Assembly (NCBI GenBank): GCA_008704415.1
Contig: VXIS01000297.1
Coordinates: forward strand, 1 to 60,602
From: Sphaerosporella brunnea
Lineage: Eukaryota; Ascomycota; Pezizomycetes; Pezizales; Pyronemataceae
Reading direction: 5' to 3'
DNA: 60,602 nt
The notes beneath the pieces were generated by a model, which did not search any database, had not been told where the DNA came from, and worked only from the letters and a program-made list of their open reading frames with translations. A program made the position numbers and the translations under genes. The number at the start of each line of letters is the position of its first letter. Position 1 is the stretch's first letter. Below, piece after piece: positions 40,603-50,577 of this stretch.

Positions 40603-41205
40603 CTATGCCTCCTCCAGTTCACCTTCACCGCCCTTACCGGACCCTCCACCCTCCACCAAGCGAATCACAGTACGCAAAACGTCCTTAATATTCTCAGGGG
40701 TAACCGCATGGCTCTTGATTTGCCGGATGCGCCTCGCGCAGATGTGAGCTGCATCGGGCGATGCTGAAGCAACACAGAGGAGAAGCTTCACCTCGCCATA
40801 GGTGAACATGGTGGAGTCCATTCCACCATGCCGATGGCCAGAGATCGCCGCCATGGGCTCGCTATTGCCGGGGATCTCGGGTGTGGTCTGCGAGCAAATT
40901 GTCAGTGTGCACACATAGCCAGGCGGCGCCATGGTACCGTACTTCCTTGGCGGATACGGTGGCCGCGCTCTTTGCTGGTAGGACCTGGGGAGCGTGTGCC
41001 GCTTGCTGCAGGTGGGTCGTGGCCTTTATGACCTCCTCAGTGCGACGTTTGATGGCAAAAATGTTTCCGCGATGTTGGAAGCGGTCAAACAGTGCGGGTC
41101 AAGAGAGGCATGGAGCTGCGCTACAACCTGTCTGTGCTTTTGTACAGCCAGGGAATATTCGTCGAGAGCGCGCTGAACGGGTGTGTGTTGTTTGGGGGTC
41201 GACAT
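40603..41205 (-). pseudogene. Decayed copy of the orphan two-exon gene
   Basis: Paralogue of 48108-48902, same strand. Exon 1 begins MSTPKQHTPVQRALDEYSLA at 41205 and shifts frame near LHASLDPH. The other frame then continues FDRFQHRGNIFAIKRRTEEV. A GTACGG...TCGCAG intron sits at the same place. Exon 2 is shortened (lacking the DIVTPTGIHQHDAGDG-like segment) but ends with the conserved FTYGEVKLLLCVASASPDAA and RRIRQIKSHAVTPENIKDVL, then RWVEGG-like RLVEGGGSG. The 3' flank (40490-40600) is also conserved. Function unknown. Confidence 0.7.
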
Positions 41206-41345
41206 GTTGTGAGTGATCGTGTGACCGCACGAGTTGCTGTGCCATGTGGGTCCAGAGTGGCAGTGATTTGACGATCAAAGGGTACAGTTGTTTATGTCTC
41301 GAAGTAAGTGTACCCGTCATGCTGCCTGGGCCCAGGGCAAGCACG

Positions 41346-42546
41346 ATATACTCTCTGGCATGCCGAATACCCCATCTACTTGACTGTGAGACATAGCGCT
41401 ATCTGGTTTTAACCGAGAAGGAGAATGTACCTGTCGGGACGCATGGAATCAATCGCTGTTAATGACGGGTGGGTGGCCGGCTCTGAGCTCACCATCAAAT
41501 CTCTGTGCCCGGCGTGCAATCCTGCACATACAACACCGCGTGGATATCATGATGGTCGCGGCCGCACCGGCAATCAGAACCACATCCTTGGCCAGCAAGG
41601 CAGCAGAGTGAGAACCAAACCCTGGGCCTGCAGGGCGAGTTGCGGTGCTCTTATTCTCTCCGTACGAAGGCCCGAATCTTAGGTTACATGGAAACGCAAA
41701 CGATTCCGACGGGATTCAGCGCTGATCCCATCCAGGTATCGGAGACATTGCGCTGTCCAACAGCGAAGGGGACTTATGTGTACGCACGAAAATACCTCAT
41801 GATAGTATTCTAAACTGGTGACGGACAGTCAAAAAATCGTGGGAAAATCATCTCCCGTGCAACTAGATTGGGGAAGATAAGATTAGGTGTAGGAAACGGA
41901 AATGTTACGGACCATCCAACCCAATATCCAAAACCTGTGTCTTACCGCGTGTCTATGCACCTCACTCGGGCTCACCACTCAGCAGCCGCGCTCGTGCGCT
42001 TCAGAGGCCGGCTGAAAATTCCTGAGATATACACTTGGCGCGAGCATCTCACAGCAGAATGAAATCACGGTGCACTGAGAGGTTGTGGGGTACTCCCAAT
42101 GCGATACGCGTATTAAACACCTATCAGAGACTATTTACGTGCACCGCGGACCGTTACTCTTCCACTGTTGAAACCTGATCCACATCGCCTCACCCCGCGT
42201 CTACCCAATACCCTTGGCCGCCGCGACGGCCTTGAGTATTTACAGTAGTAGTTCTTTTGCCTTCACTAGCAACCACTTTGGTCTTCGCATCAATTGCAAG
42301 TTGGCTGCGACTTCTCCAAGGACCCGGAACTTCAACATTAGACTGCTGAAATTGAACATTAGGATGGTTGAGCATGTTGACCGCCTCAGCTCTGACCACC
42401 TCTGCACACGCATCTAACTGCCTGTCTTTTGCATCGACTTCGACATGTTCAACACTGAGGGGTAACCGTGCACTAATATGGCCGTGCCGTTGACGTTTTG
42501 CAAGCAATGCGCGAGCTTCGGCTGTCAGTGGTGCAAGAAAATAAAT
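41346..42546. other. No gene recognised
   Basis: No supported coding region, intron or repeat. The stretch ends at the TSD ATCCGGTG (42547-42554) of the hAT element. Confidence 0.4.
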
Positions 42547-42823
42547 ATCCGGTGCAGGGCTGCCAATAGACCGGCCAGTCCGGCTTTCGGTGCGATCTGA
42601 ACCCGTTTGAATTAAACGGGCTTTCGAAATTGAGGCCCGTTTGGATCAGGCATTTTAGTCCGAGATTCAGGTGCCCACGGGCGCTGGATAGGGAAAGTTC
42701 ACTTGATATGTGGGCGTCCACCGGGCCCGCCAGGCACCCGAACTATCTACCGTTGCTTTAAATAACAAAAGAACCTGACCTATGCCCTGACATTCCGCTC
42801 TCGCTCCACCCAACAAGCTCCGC

Positions 42824-42942
42824 TTATTCCATCGCCACCGCCCGTATTTCTACATCGCACAACCTACGTTCCACAGTAAGAATCTGCGAGCCCGGAGCAT
42901 AGACAAGATCCTACCGTGCCCAGGACTTAAGGCATGATATCT
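42824..42942 (-). pseudogene. hAT-B2 transposase last codons
   Basis: Minus strand: SCLKSWAR, TAG, DLVYAPGSQILTVERRLCDV, EIRAVAME-stop (TAA at 42824-42826). The preceding part lies beyond Copia-2 at 46049-46095 (RYTITDQRASFRDDVIEVI), so the frame is continuous across the insertion apart from the TAG. A GTATGA...GACAG intron with the same boundaries as the 14321-14927 gene precedes it, ending near 46096. Confidence 0.75.
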
Positions 42943-43150
42943 GTTGGAAAATGGCCTTTCAAGGCATAGTCGACGGATGGATAAGGACGAGTGATAGGCT
43001 AAGATGGGGACCAAGTGATATCTCGTGAGGCTTGGAAAGGGTATATATACGGGTAGATTAGCCTCTTAGAGCGTTATCGGACAATCAACCGTTCACCCTT
43101 CACCATCATCTCTCTCACGCTTGATCCCCTTACAGCGAGTATTTCCAACA
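42943..43150 (+). repeat. Copia-2 5' LTR
   Basis: 208 bp, nearly identical to 45840-46048; differences include CTTTCAAGG versus CTTTCTAGG. Followed by the initiator-tRNA-Met anticodon-type primer site. Confidence 0.9.
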
Positions 43151-43863
43151 GGTTATGAGCCCGGCGTGTTACCACTAGCCAAAAACTTCTAATCCAGACC
43201 TTTTCTATCCTATCCTATCTTATGACAATGTTGACGAAAGACATGCAGCACTCGCTTCGCGCAATCGACGCGTGAAACATAGTCAACGGCGATGAAGAGG
43301 AGCCTTCCAGACCAGCAGCAAACGCGACCGACAGAGTACTTCAGAAGCTTAAAGACTATCGTCGAAGAAGCGAAGACCCGCTTCCAGACCTGCTAACGAG
43401 GAGCTGCAGAAAACCGTAGCTAGATCTGCTAACTAGAATCTCCTAGCAAGACGATCCGCATCTAAACTCGAAGACGGCCAGCTCTGTATACATCGACGAC
43501 GTCCTTCTTTACTGCCTATTCATACCAGAACCCAGACTATCCTTCATATCCGTTTCGTAGCTAGACTCGGCTGGAAACAGGTCATAAAGCGACGAAGCAC
43601 GAAGGCCTCTATAAGGTCCAACGTCAGGTCGAAACGCATATTCCCACTCAATCAGGGCTACAGACGTCACTACCGGATAAGACAAAACGTGTCATTGGAC
43701 TCCTTGAAACCGGAATAAGGCCTATATTGGACCCTGAAACCGGAATAAGGCCTATACTACTACCTGACAAGCATAAACATGAAGCCGAACCAAGGCATGA
43801 ATCTCCTACTTGAAAACCAGATCCTCGTTGTGTAGTTAGGGGGACGCCCCTGAATGAAACCAG

Positions 43864-44550
43864 ACCTGAGTACGAAACGAGCGAGAAGCTCTAGTACCTT
43901 CATCTGGTGTCTCGGTACTTCCAACTCCGGCTCAACAAGGCACCCACCGCTCCATATCTGATGTGGACCGGCCGCAGGACGGACGACAAGTGCTGGTGGT
44001 GCCGCAAGGCCCCCAAGCAGACGAGGGAGCATCTTCTGAAGAGATGCGCAAGATGGAAGAAAGAGCAGGAAGCCCTATGGAAGGCCATAGGGCTGGCAAC
44101 GAAAGTAGGCGGCAAGGAGGGCTGGAAGAGGTCCTCCACTCCGGTGGCCAGGATCCTGGCAGACGCTAGGTGCCTGGAAGCCCTGTTGGGCTTCCTGTCG
44201 AGCACGCATGTAGGAAAGTGGCCAGAGAAGCCACAAGATTGACCCCGCCTGTTCTTCCCTTTGTTTTTCCTTCTGTCTTTCCCTTGTCACACTTTGAACA
44301 CGACTTTCCTTGGTATGTTTATTGAATCACGCCCGTCTGTGGACACATGAGGTCCAAGGGTAGATTTATGTACATAGTCCCATGTCATGGCCGCAAGCGG
44401 CTGAATACAGGATGATTAAAACAAAACAAATTATCTGAGTACGAAACAAGCGAAAAGCTCTAATACCTTTATCTAAGTACGAAACGAGTGAAAGCTCCAG
44501 TACCTTCACCTGAGTACGAAACGAGCGAAAGCTCTAGTACGACCTGTTAT
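43864..44550 (+). repeat. Tandem ~38-bp array in Copia-2, split by LINE-3
   Basis: Units CTGAGTACGAAACGAGCGA..AAGCTCTAGTACCTTC occur at ~43866, then after LINE-3 at ~44436, 44475 and 44512. They lie in the pol region upstream of RT and would encode Ser/Glu/Thr-rich peptide repeats. LINE-3 inserted between two units. Confidence 0.8.
43903..44430 (+). mobile_element. LINE-3, 5'-truncated Tad-like LINE
   Basis: Contains only the ORF2 C-terminus (43907-44242) and 3' UTR. The protein reads SRYFQLRLNKAPTAPYLMWT, the knuckle CWWCRKAPKQTREHLLKRC, and ends VGKWPEKPQD. The 3' UTR ends GATTAAAACAAAACAAA at 44430 and matches the end of LINE-1. Flanks TTCATCT and TTATCT suggest a short target duplication. 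5' truncation is normal for LINEs. Confidence 0.85.
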
Positions 44551-44754
44551 TTGATTACGAAAAGAGTGTTTTCACGCTCCAGTACAATACCTACCGTCAA
44601 AACCTACGAAACTAGGTTCAACTGAGCCATGACAGCAACGACTTTACAACATATACTGAAAGGACGACGACGACGTCAAATTCCCAGCTGATGACGACAT
44701 CGACGAATCAGCCAAAGAGTCGAGAAGGCAAATTGAGGGGGGAGTGACTATACT

Positions 44755-45692
44755 GATCCGATTTCCCCTCTCTATGAGCCAGACCCTATCTTGCTTGAAG
44801 AAGCTATGACAAGCTCCCAGAAAGCCTCTTGGATTGACGCTATGAAAGAGGAATGGAAGTCGCTACTAGAAATCCTCACCTTTGACTTTGACAGACCCGA
44901 AAACGCAACCTCGAAAGCGCAAAAGAGACTTCCTCACCAATGGACGTCAAATCGGCTTTTTTTTTTCAACCCTAAATCGACAACAAAAACGTCTATATGG
45001 CCTTATTAAAAGGCATCAAAGAAGTCGATCCGTCGCTATCAAGCTCGTCGTTGTCAGGCTCCATCGTACGACTAGGAAAAGCTCTCTACGGTCTCAAGCA
45101 AGCTCCAAAGCTGTGTGCGCTTTGCGATACCTTCAACGGACATCGAAATACGGATTGCATTGCGCCACCCAGGATCCAGATTCGGGCGTCGTCCAGCAGT
45201 CGAATACGAGCATCGTCCAGTAGTCGAATACGAGCATCGTCCAGCAGTCAGATACGAGCATCGTTCAGTAGTCGAATACGAGTATAATAGGCTTCAAAGA
45301 CTTCGACTGCGCCAAAAGCACCGGAAGCAGGAAATCGATAGGACGATACGTATTTCGGACGAATAAGGGATCGATATCCTGGCAAGCGAAGTCGCAAAGC
45401 AGCTGACGCCGCTATGAACCGAAATCGAGCGCGATCCTATGAAGCCGACGCCGCTATGAGCCGAAATCGAGCGCGATTCTACGGAGCCGACGCCGACGCC
45501 GACAAGCTGCGGCAACCAAGGAGCACTGAAGCTGATCAACACCGGAGTTCTTAAAGCGAAGACGAAGGATATAGACGTCAAGTTCGACTACATAGTCTCC
45601 GAAGACAACCCCGCAGACCTCCTAACGAAGGCCCTTCCCGTCACGCGGCATCAGGGGCTTACCGAAAACTGGCCTTCTATGCGTTTCGTATG
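44755..45692 (+). pseudogene. Copia-2 RT and RNase H remnants
   Basis: Begins with the Copia RT entry motif (LLEEAMTSSQKASWIDAMKE, EWKSLLE; family EA......W..AM..E...L). Then VYMALLKGIKEVDP and IVRLGKALYGLKQAPKLC, the classic ALYGLKQAPR block. RT catalytic YVDD and most of the palm are missing. Two internal expansions follow: a 24-bp unit (GTCGAATACGAGCATCGTCC, ~5 copies, 45190-45290) and a doubled ~39-bp unit (45400-45475). The end reads DIDVKFDYIVSEDNPADLLT then KAL, the Copia RNase H terminus. Confidence 0.82.
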
Positions 45693-45839
45693 ACTACTTC
45701 TTCTTGCTATGCGGTTGAGAACTCTTCCTCCTATGTCCGTGGTTTCCCACAGGGTTTTACACGGTTATGAGGTTTAAGGAGGCCGCCGGGGGTATACTGG
45801 GTCTTAGCAAATTGGACACTGCCTAGAAAGAGAGGGGAG

Positions 45840-46048
45840 TGTTGGAAAATGGCCTTTCTAGGCATAGTCGACGGATGGATAAGAACGAGTGATAGGCTAA
45901 GACGGGGACCGAGTGATATCTCGTGAGGCTTGAAAAGGGTATATATACGGGTAGATTAGCCTCTTAAAGCGTTATCGGACAATCAACCTTTCACCCTTCA
46001 CCATCATCACTCTCACGCTTGATCCCCTTACAGCGACTATTTCCAACA
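45840..46048 (+). repeat. Copia-2 3' LTR
   Basis: 209 bp, TGTTGGAAA...TTTCCAACA. It ends next to hAT-B2 coding sequence and 131 bp from the beginning of the palindrome arm. Confidence 0.9.
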
Positions 46049-46894
46049 CAATCACTTCGATGACATCATCGCGGAAAGAAGCACGCTGGTCTGTAATGGT
46101 GTATCGACCGCTGTCATCGGGTACGTCAGAGTTAGCCTACGAGTGTTCACTTCTGGCCCTCGTGGAGGCACCACTGAATGGGGACATTCATACCCACTGA
46201 AAATGCTTTCGGCCTACGTTGACATAGCAGGAATAGCGTTCAATTCCACTCTCTGCTCCGTAGCCCTGCGACGCCGCTATCCATGGCCTTGACCTAATAG
46301 TCCTGCATGCCGGCGAAAGTCTCGACCGGAAGCTGCCAGCTCGTAAGCGTTTCCAATGGAGAAGGCAGCTATGGTGTAGGTGCGGACTGTAGTCTTATAC
46401 AGGATTACATCGTGCTGGGTTTACCATTGAATTTTGCGGCATGTGCCGGGTCACGATACGAGCTTATCCGGGTACGATTCTATGTGGATGATGTCTCACA
46501 TTGTTCATCAGTTGCGTAAAGCGCAGCCACCTGAGCATTGATAGAGTTTTAGTGCTACACGGGAATAACACCGCCCAACAATCCTCTAGTCGGCGACCTC
46601 GTAAAAGGGACGGCATGAGACATCCGTAGACTAGGCTTCGGATGTCACCGATGTGGTGGATTTAGTCACTAAGTCTGATCCGAGATTCCCCGATGATCAG
46701 CATGATCGACATACCTGCAGACTGGCGCCCCCCGGCACCTATCAGGCATCCAGACTTCGAAAATCTCGCCCGGAACCTATCCGACAAGGGGACACGCGGC
46801 CCGGCCTGGCCCACTTTGTGGGGTCCCATTTGCCCCACGGGCCGGCCGGTCTGTTGGCACCCCTGATCCGGTGCAATATCATTTGTTGGATGTT

Positions 46895-46922
46895 GTTTTA
46901 CTCAACTGCAGTTGAGTAAAAC
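46895..46922. repeat. 28-bp perfect palindrome
   Basis: GTTTTACTCAACTG followed by its exact inverse, centred on CTGCAG (46906-46911), 22 bp beyond the hAT-B2 target duplication. Mirrored at 59860-59887. Function unknown; it could be a fused element end, an excision footprint or a hairpin. Confidence 0.85.
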
Positions 46923-47037
46923 GTGGCACCTACCGAGCGTAGAGGTGGATGTGGCTCGCGGCTGGAGAGAAGGTCATACGCCCGGACGAGCCGCGTGGGC
47001 GTGTGGTAGTACGCGAGGCGTGGAGAGTGGGTTAGGC

Positions 47038-47592
47038 ATGTTCACAGTAGGTATTCCAAAGGGCGTTCCAGAGTCATTCCACAGTTCGTTCCGCGACCCA
47101 GAAACAGAGGTGTTTCTCGCGATCCCCTCTGAAAACACCATTCCGCCGGGCGTTCCACCACCTGTTCCACCACCCGTTCCTCCAAACATCGAGCTCCCTT
47201 GTTCGAGCCTGTGATTTCATAACCTTGTCAAGCACCGTGAACGCTCATCATGGCCCGCATGAAAAAACGTTCACCAGCCACCTAGCGAGCAACCCTCAGT
47301 GTGCCAGCCACGCAATGTAGAGATGCAGGCTGCGGCTTCCGGGGATCGTGGATATGCTGGCGGCGACGACGGGATGGAGGATGACGTGCAGCAGGGTTTA
47401 GAGTTAGTCAGCAGAGGGCACAGAGTGTTATGGAAAAAGGAGACGTCTGACAGGTGGAATGGAATTTTTTTCTTTCGCTCTTTGGAATGTAGTACCGGGT
47501 TTCTTGACTTGAGTTCCAGAGAGCGTTGCGTGTCCCGGAACGAACCCAGGAATGACCCGCGGAACGCTCTTTGGAACGCCTACTATGAACAC
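47038..47592. repeat. Imperfect inverted pair rich in GTTCC words
   Basis: 47038-47110 (TGTTCACAGTAGGTATTCCA, then AAGGGCGTTCCAGAGTCATTCC) matches the reverse complement of 47520-47592 (TGTTCATAGTAGGCGTTCCA, AAGAGCGTTCCGCGGGTCATTCC). Together they bound ~550 bp that could be a small TIR element, but I find no flanking duplication. Mirrored at 59190-59744. Confidence 0.65.
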
Positions 47593-47955
47593 GGCGGTTG
47601 GATAGTCCGTGGGATGGACGGTAGCAAAATGGCCGGAAATGGAGGATCTGGTTGTGCAACAATTTTTAGAGCTTCGGAAAACAGGAAAGCTTGTGAGGGT
47701 TTGCTGGTTGCGAAAGGTGACGCGCGAATGCTTGACACAATGCTACCCACAGAGAGACCCAGACGATTTTTGTTTCTGTACGGGGTGCTTTTTAAACCTC
47801 CTTTCGCTGTGGGTAGCGATGTCATATGTTTTCGTGCTCACTTAGAAGCGAGATTATGCGAACTCTATATTTCACGAGATAGGGCTATGTCCTACAGTCG
47901 CGCTGATGGGGTCTGGACAATACGCATGGCCCACGTTGATCTATTTCAATGGTAA
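47299..47955 (+). CDS. Hypothetical ORF, 218 codons (doubtful)
   Basis: Open from MCQPRNVEMQAAASGDRGYA to FQW-stop; mirrored at 58827-59483. Part of it overlaps the GTTCC inverted pair and encodes the periodic RNEPRNDPRNALWN, so that stretch is DNA-repeat driven. No domain recognised, no clear promoter. It may be a chance ORF. Confidence 0.25.
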   Translation: MCQPRNVEMQAAASGDRGYAGGDDGMEDDVQQGLELVSRGHRVLWKKETSDRWNGIFFFRSLECSTGFLDLSSRERCVSRNEPRNDPRNALWNAYYEHGGWIVRGMDGSKMAGNGGSGCATIFRASENRKACEGLLVAKGDARMLDTMLPTERPRRFLFLYGVLFKPPFAVGSDVICFRAHLEARLCELYISRDRAMSYSRADGVWTIRMAHVDLFQW

Positions 47956-47964
47956 ATTCAGATT

Positions 47965-48025
47965 GCGAGGATATATAGTGCGATGATATACAGTGCGATG
48001 AAATAAATTGCGATCATATAAATGG
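47965..48025. repeat. Short tandem repeat 3' of the orphan gene
   Basis: Four ~16-bp units of TTGCGA(G/T).ATATA type (GCGAGGATATATA, GCGATGATATACA, GCGATGAAATAAA, GCGATCATATAAA). A single related word lies 3' of the decayed paralogue at about 40510-40530. Mirrored at 58757-58817. Confidence 0.7.
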
Positions 48026-48107
48026 CGTATTGTTGCCAGGTAAGGCTTCGCCACGTCTTAGGCACCCCCACTGTCAACGGAAAAAACGTGAAACGCCCAT
48101 ATGCCTC

Positions 48108-48902
48108 CTATTGTCCACCACCTTCTCTGCCATTTCCGAATCCTCCACCCTCCACCCAGCGAATGACGGTCTCTAAGACCTCTTGGATATCCTCCGCGGT
48201 ACCCCCGTGGCTCATCATCTGGCGGATGCGCCTGGCATAGATAAGTGCTGCATCGGACGATGCAGTCGCAATGCGGATGAGAAGTTCCACCTCGCCGTGG
48301 GTGAACTGGCCTCTCTCACTGGGGTGGATGCCCCCATTTTCTCCAGCGATCTGCGCGTCAGATGACCAAGAGGCACCTGGGTCCTTCACCAGTACATTAT
48401 GGCGCTGATGACCGTCACCAGCGTCGTGCTGATGGATTCCAGTCGGCGTCACAATGTCCATGGTGGAGTCAATTCCGCCATGACCATGCCCAGAGTTCGC
48501 CGCCATGGGTTCATCCACATAGCCAGAGTTGGCCATCGTGGGTTTGGCGTCAGCAGTGATATCCTGTGCCGTCTGCGGTCAATGGTCAGTGTGCTAACAT
48601 AGACAGGTGGCGTCATGGTAACGTACCTCTTTCACTGCATCGGTGGTGGCACTCTTTGCCGAGAGGACCTTGGAACCAGCCGCCGCTTTCTGCAGGCGCT
48701 TCGTGGCCTGTATGACCTCCTCGGTGCGCCGTCTTATGGCTGAAATGTTTCCACGATGTCTGAAGCGGTCAAATGGGGTGGGTCGCAGAGATGCAGGCAG
48801 CTGCTGCACAAGCTGGCCATACTTTTGTACGGCCAGCGAATATTCATTGAGAGCGCGCTGCATGGGTGTGCGTTGTTTGGGGGTCGACATGTTGTGAGTC
48901 AT
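48108..48902 (-). CDS. Orphan two-exon gene, left-arm copy
   Basis: Mirror copy of 57880-58674: exon 1 48902-48627, intron 48626-48573, exon 2 48572-48108. It encodes the same 246 residues. It shares strand with the decayed paralogue at 40603-41205, about 7 kb away, suggesting an ancestral tandem duplication before Copia and hAT insertions. See the right-arm copy for the description. Confidence 0.65.
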
Positions 48903-49569
48903 GCGATGTTGTGGAATGGATGCTTTGTAACAGAAGGGGGGTGGATAGTTGGTAAAGCAAGAGGGATGCGCGTCTAAATACCTGAATCATGGTGATCACC
49001 TGACCATCCGGGTTCAGAGTGGCAGTGATTTGACGATCCAAGGGTACAATCGCAGTACGTGTACCCGTCAAGCCGCCTCGAACGAGAAGGACTGCGGAAG
49101 CATGATATAGAATCCGGCACCCCACATATTTTGCACCCTGGCAGGCACTGAGTGTGGGTGGGTTGCCACATCAGGGAGCTGCAGGATTGGCCGCCGGCCC
49201 AATTGCAATTCTTCAGGCTTGCTTCAAGCCATGGCTCGGCACGCTGTCTGTGGGGGAACGCCGACAGGGTCAAGCATACTAAATGAGGGATGCGGTGTCT
49301 ACATGGTCGGCCATAGAATTGTACCATACTGAATCAAGGATGCGGCGAACAGCTATGGGGGACTGAGCGAAAACAGGAGACTGACACAGCTCAACGATAC
49401 CATCCACCTAGGGTATTCTCATCGCATATTGTGCACAATAGGCAGCTGCGGCAACAGCTAGCGGTGGGTGCACCCTGTGATTGATAAGGCCGATGGAGCC
49501 CAAAGGGGAGCGGCCGACCTCGGATCAAGCAAATTTGTGAGCGGGTGCGATGCTCCCTCCCACCATGAG

Positions 49570-50223
49570 CAGGGCAGTCAATAGTCCGGCCGGCTGCCAG
49601 GTCAAACGGAGCCCCACGGAGTGGGTCAGGCCGTGTCGGTGATGTGGCACGCCCGACAGGGTCGGGCAGGCGTAAAAAAAACCTGCATATCTGATAGGTG
49701 CCGGCCGGTGCCCGGTACCCTGAATTAAGGTCGGGTCCGTCATTGTGCCAAACGCGGGGCCACTAACAGCGCTAATCGTTCGGTGCTTGTTCCGCCGCAG
49801 CTAAAGTGTCGATCGCATTCAACAGACTGGTCGATCCACACCATATAATGCCTCAAATCCTCGCTGGGTGAAGGAAGATCTGGTATATGGGGCGGGTACT
49901 CAAATTCATCAGGTTGGGCGTATGCTGAGTGACTTGGAACAGTGGGTGGTGGAGATAGAGGGGTAGCTGGAGGTCCTTCCCGTTGTTAAATCTGTATCTC
50001 GCGTTCATGTTATGTTCCTGGATGTATGCGTCGGCAAAAAACTACAGATGCCTGGCGGGCCCGCCGGGCGCCAGGTACTTCTGGGCCTGTCGGGTGCCGG
50101 TAGGCGCATGGGTCTCGATCGAAAAAGCCTGGTCCAAACGGGTCGTGATTTCAAAAGCCCGTTTCAATCAGTTCGGTTCAGGCCGCGCTTGAAGCCAGAC
50201 TGGCCGGACGTTTCACAGCCCTG
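49570..50223 (+). mobile_element. Non-autonomous hAT element, 654 bp (left arm)
   Basis: Begins CAGGGCAGTCAATAGTCCGG and ends with the inverted GCCGGACGTTTCACAGCCCTG-type end. TSDs are ACCATGAG (49562-49569) and TCCATGAG (50224-50231), 7 of 8 identical. It retains hAT C-terminal codons (MLSDLEQWVVEIEG and a GEGRSGIWG-type segment) near 49855-49965. Closely related to 15209-15703. Mirrored at 56559-57212. Confidence 0.87.
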
Positions 50224-50577
50224 TCCATGAGCCCGATCTCACAATATCAGTGCGAATGCAGCTCGCAAGAAGGTGAAGTTTTCCGACCATCTACTGCGGC
50301 AGTGGGAGTTGACGGTGTGCAGATGGCAGAGTTGGGAGTTAAATTGGAAGCAATGAATACACAAAATAATGTTGACAGTGATGCATCCATTGGCCACCGG
50401 TGTTTTGTCAACCGTGTAGCTGCCGGCGCACCTAGTCGAACTGTCCAGAGCAAATTGCGTTTGAGCGCGGCAGGCAGTCATGACCGCTGAAGAGCACAAC
50501 CAGGGCCGCGAAGGTAAGTCGTGCTGACCTTTGTCAGCCGGCACAGCTGGCTCTCAATTGGCCGGTCTACTCCGTCA

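Larger units (their letters stand above)
42943..46048 (+). mobile_element. Copia-2, degraded, inside hAT-B2
   Basis: LTRs at 42943-43150 and 45840-46048, both TG...CA with TATATATA. The flanking 5-mers ATATC and CAATC form only an imperfect duplication, but hAT coding sequence resumes exactly on both sides. PBS GGTTATGAGCCCGG lies at 43151-43164. Polypurine tract AAAGAGAGGGGAG precedes the 3' LTR. Interior: gag remnant (DRVLQKLKDYRRRSEDPL near 43329-43382), RT start, RT fragment and RNase H end, with large deletions. LINE-3 interrupts it. Confidence 0.9.
42555..46865 (-). mobile_element. hAT-B2 element interrupted by Copia-2
   Basis: Ends CAGGGCTGCCAATAGACCGG at 42555 and the inverted CCGGTCTGTTGGCACCCCTG at 46865. 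It is flanked by a perfect 8-bp target duplication ATCCGGTG (42547-42554, 46866-46873). Without Copia-2 it is ~1.2 kb: both ends plus the C-terminal transposase part on the minus strand, like the relic at 14058-15185. The left palindrome arm starts inside it at ~46179. Confidence 0.92.

Noticed and set aside
43864..44550. Regular ~38-bp repeats that could suggest a CRISPR-like array.
   Set aside because: Units are contiguous without unique spacers and lie in Copia coding sequence of a eukaryotic genome.
47299..47955. 218-codon ORF as a confident host gene.
   Set aside because: Overlaps the inverted GTTCC repeats, contains periodic RN.PRN residues from the DNA repeat, and no domain or splice evidence was seen; kept only as a low-confidence entry.
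50227..50544. ORFs mirrored at 56238-56555 on both strands (87 and 101 codons).
   Set aside because: Overlapping ORFs on opposite strands with no domain; they look like chance frames in the palindrome arms.
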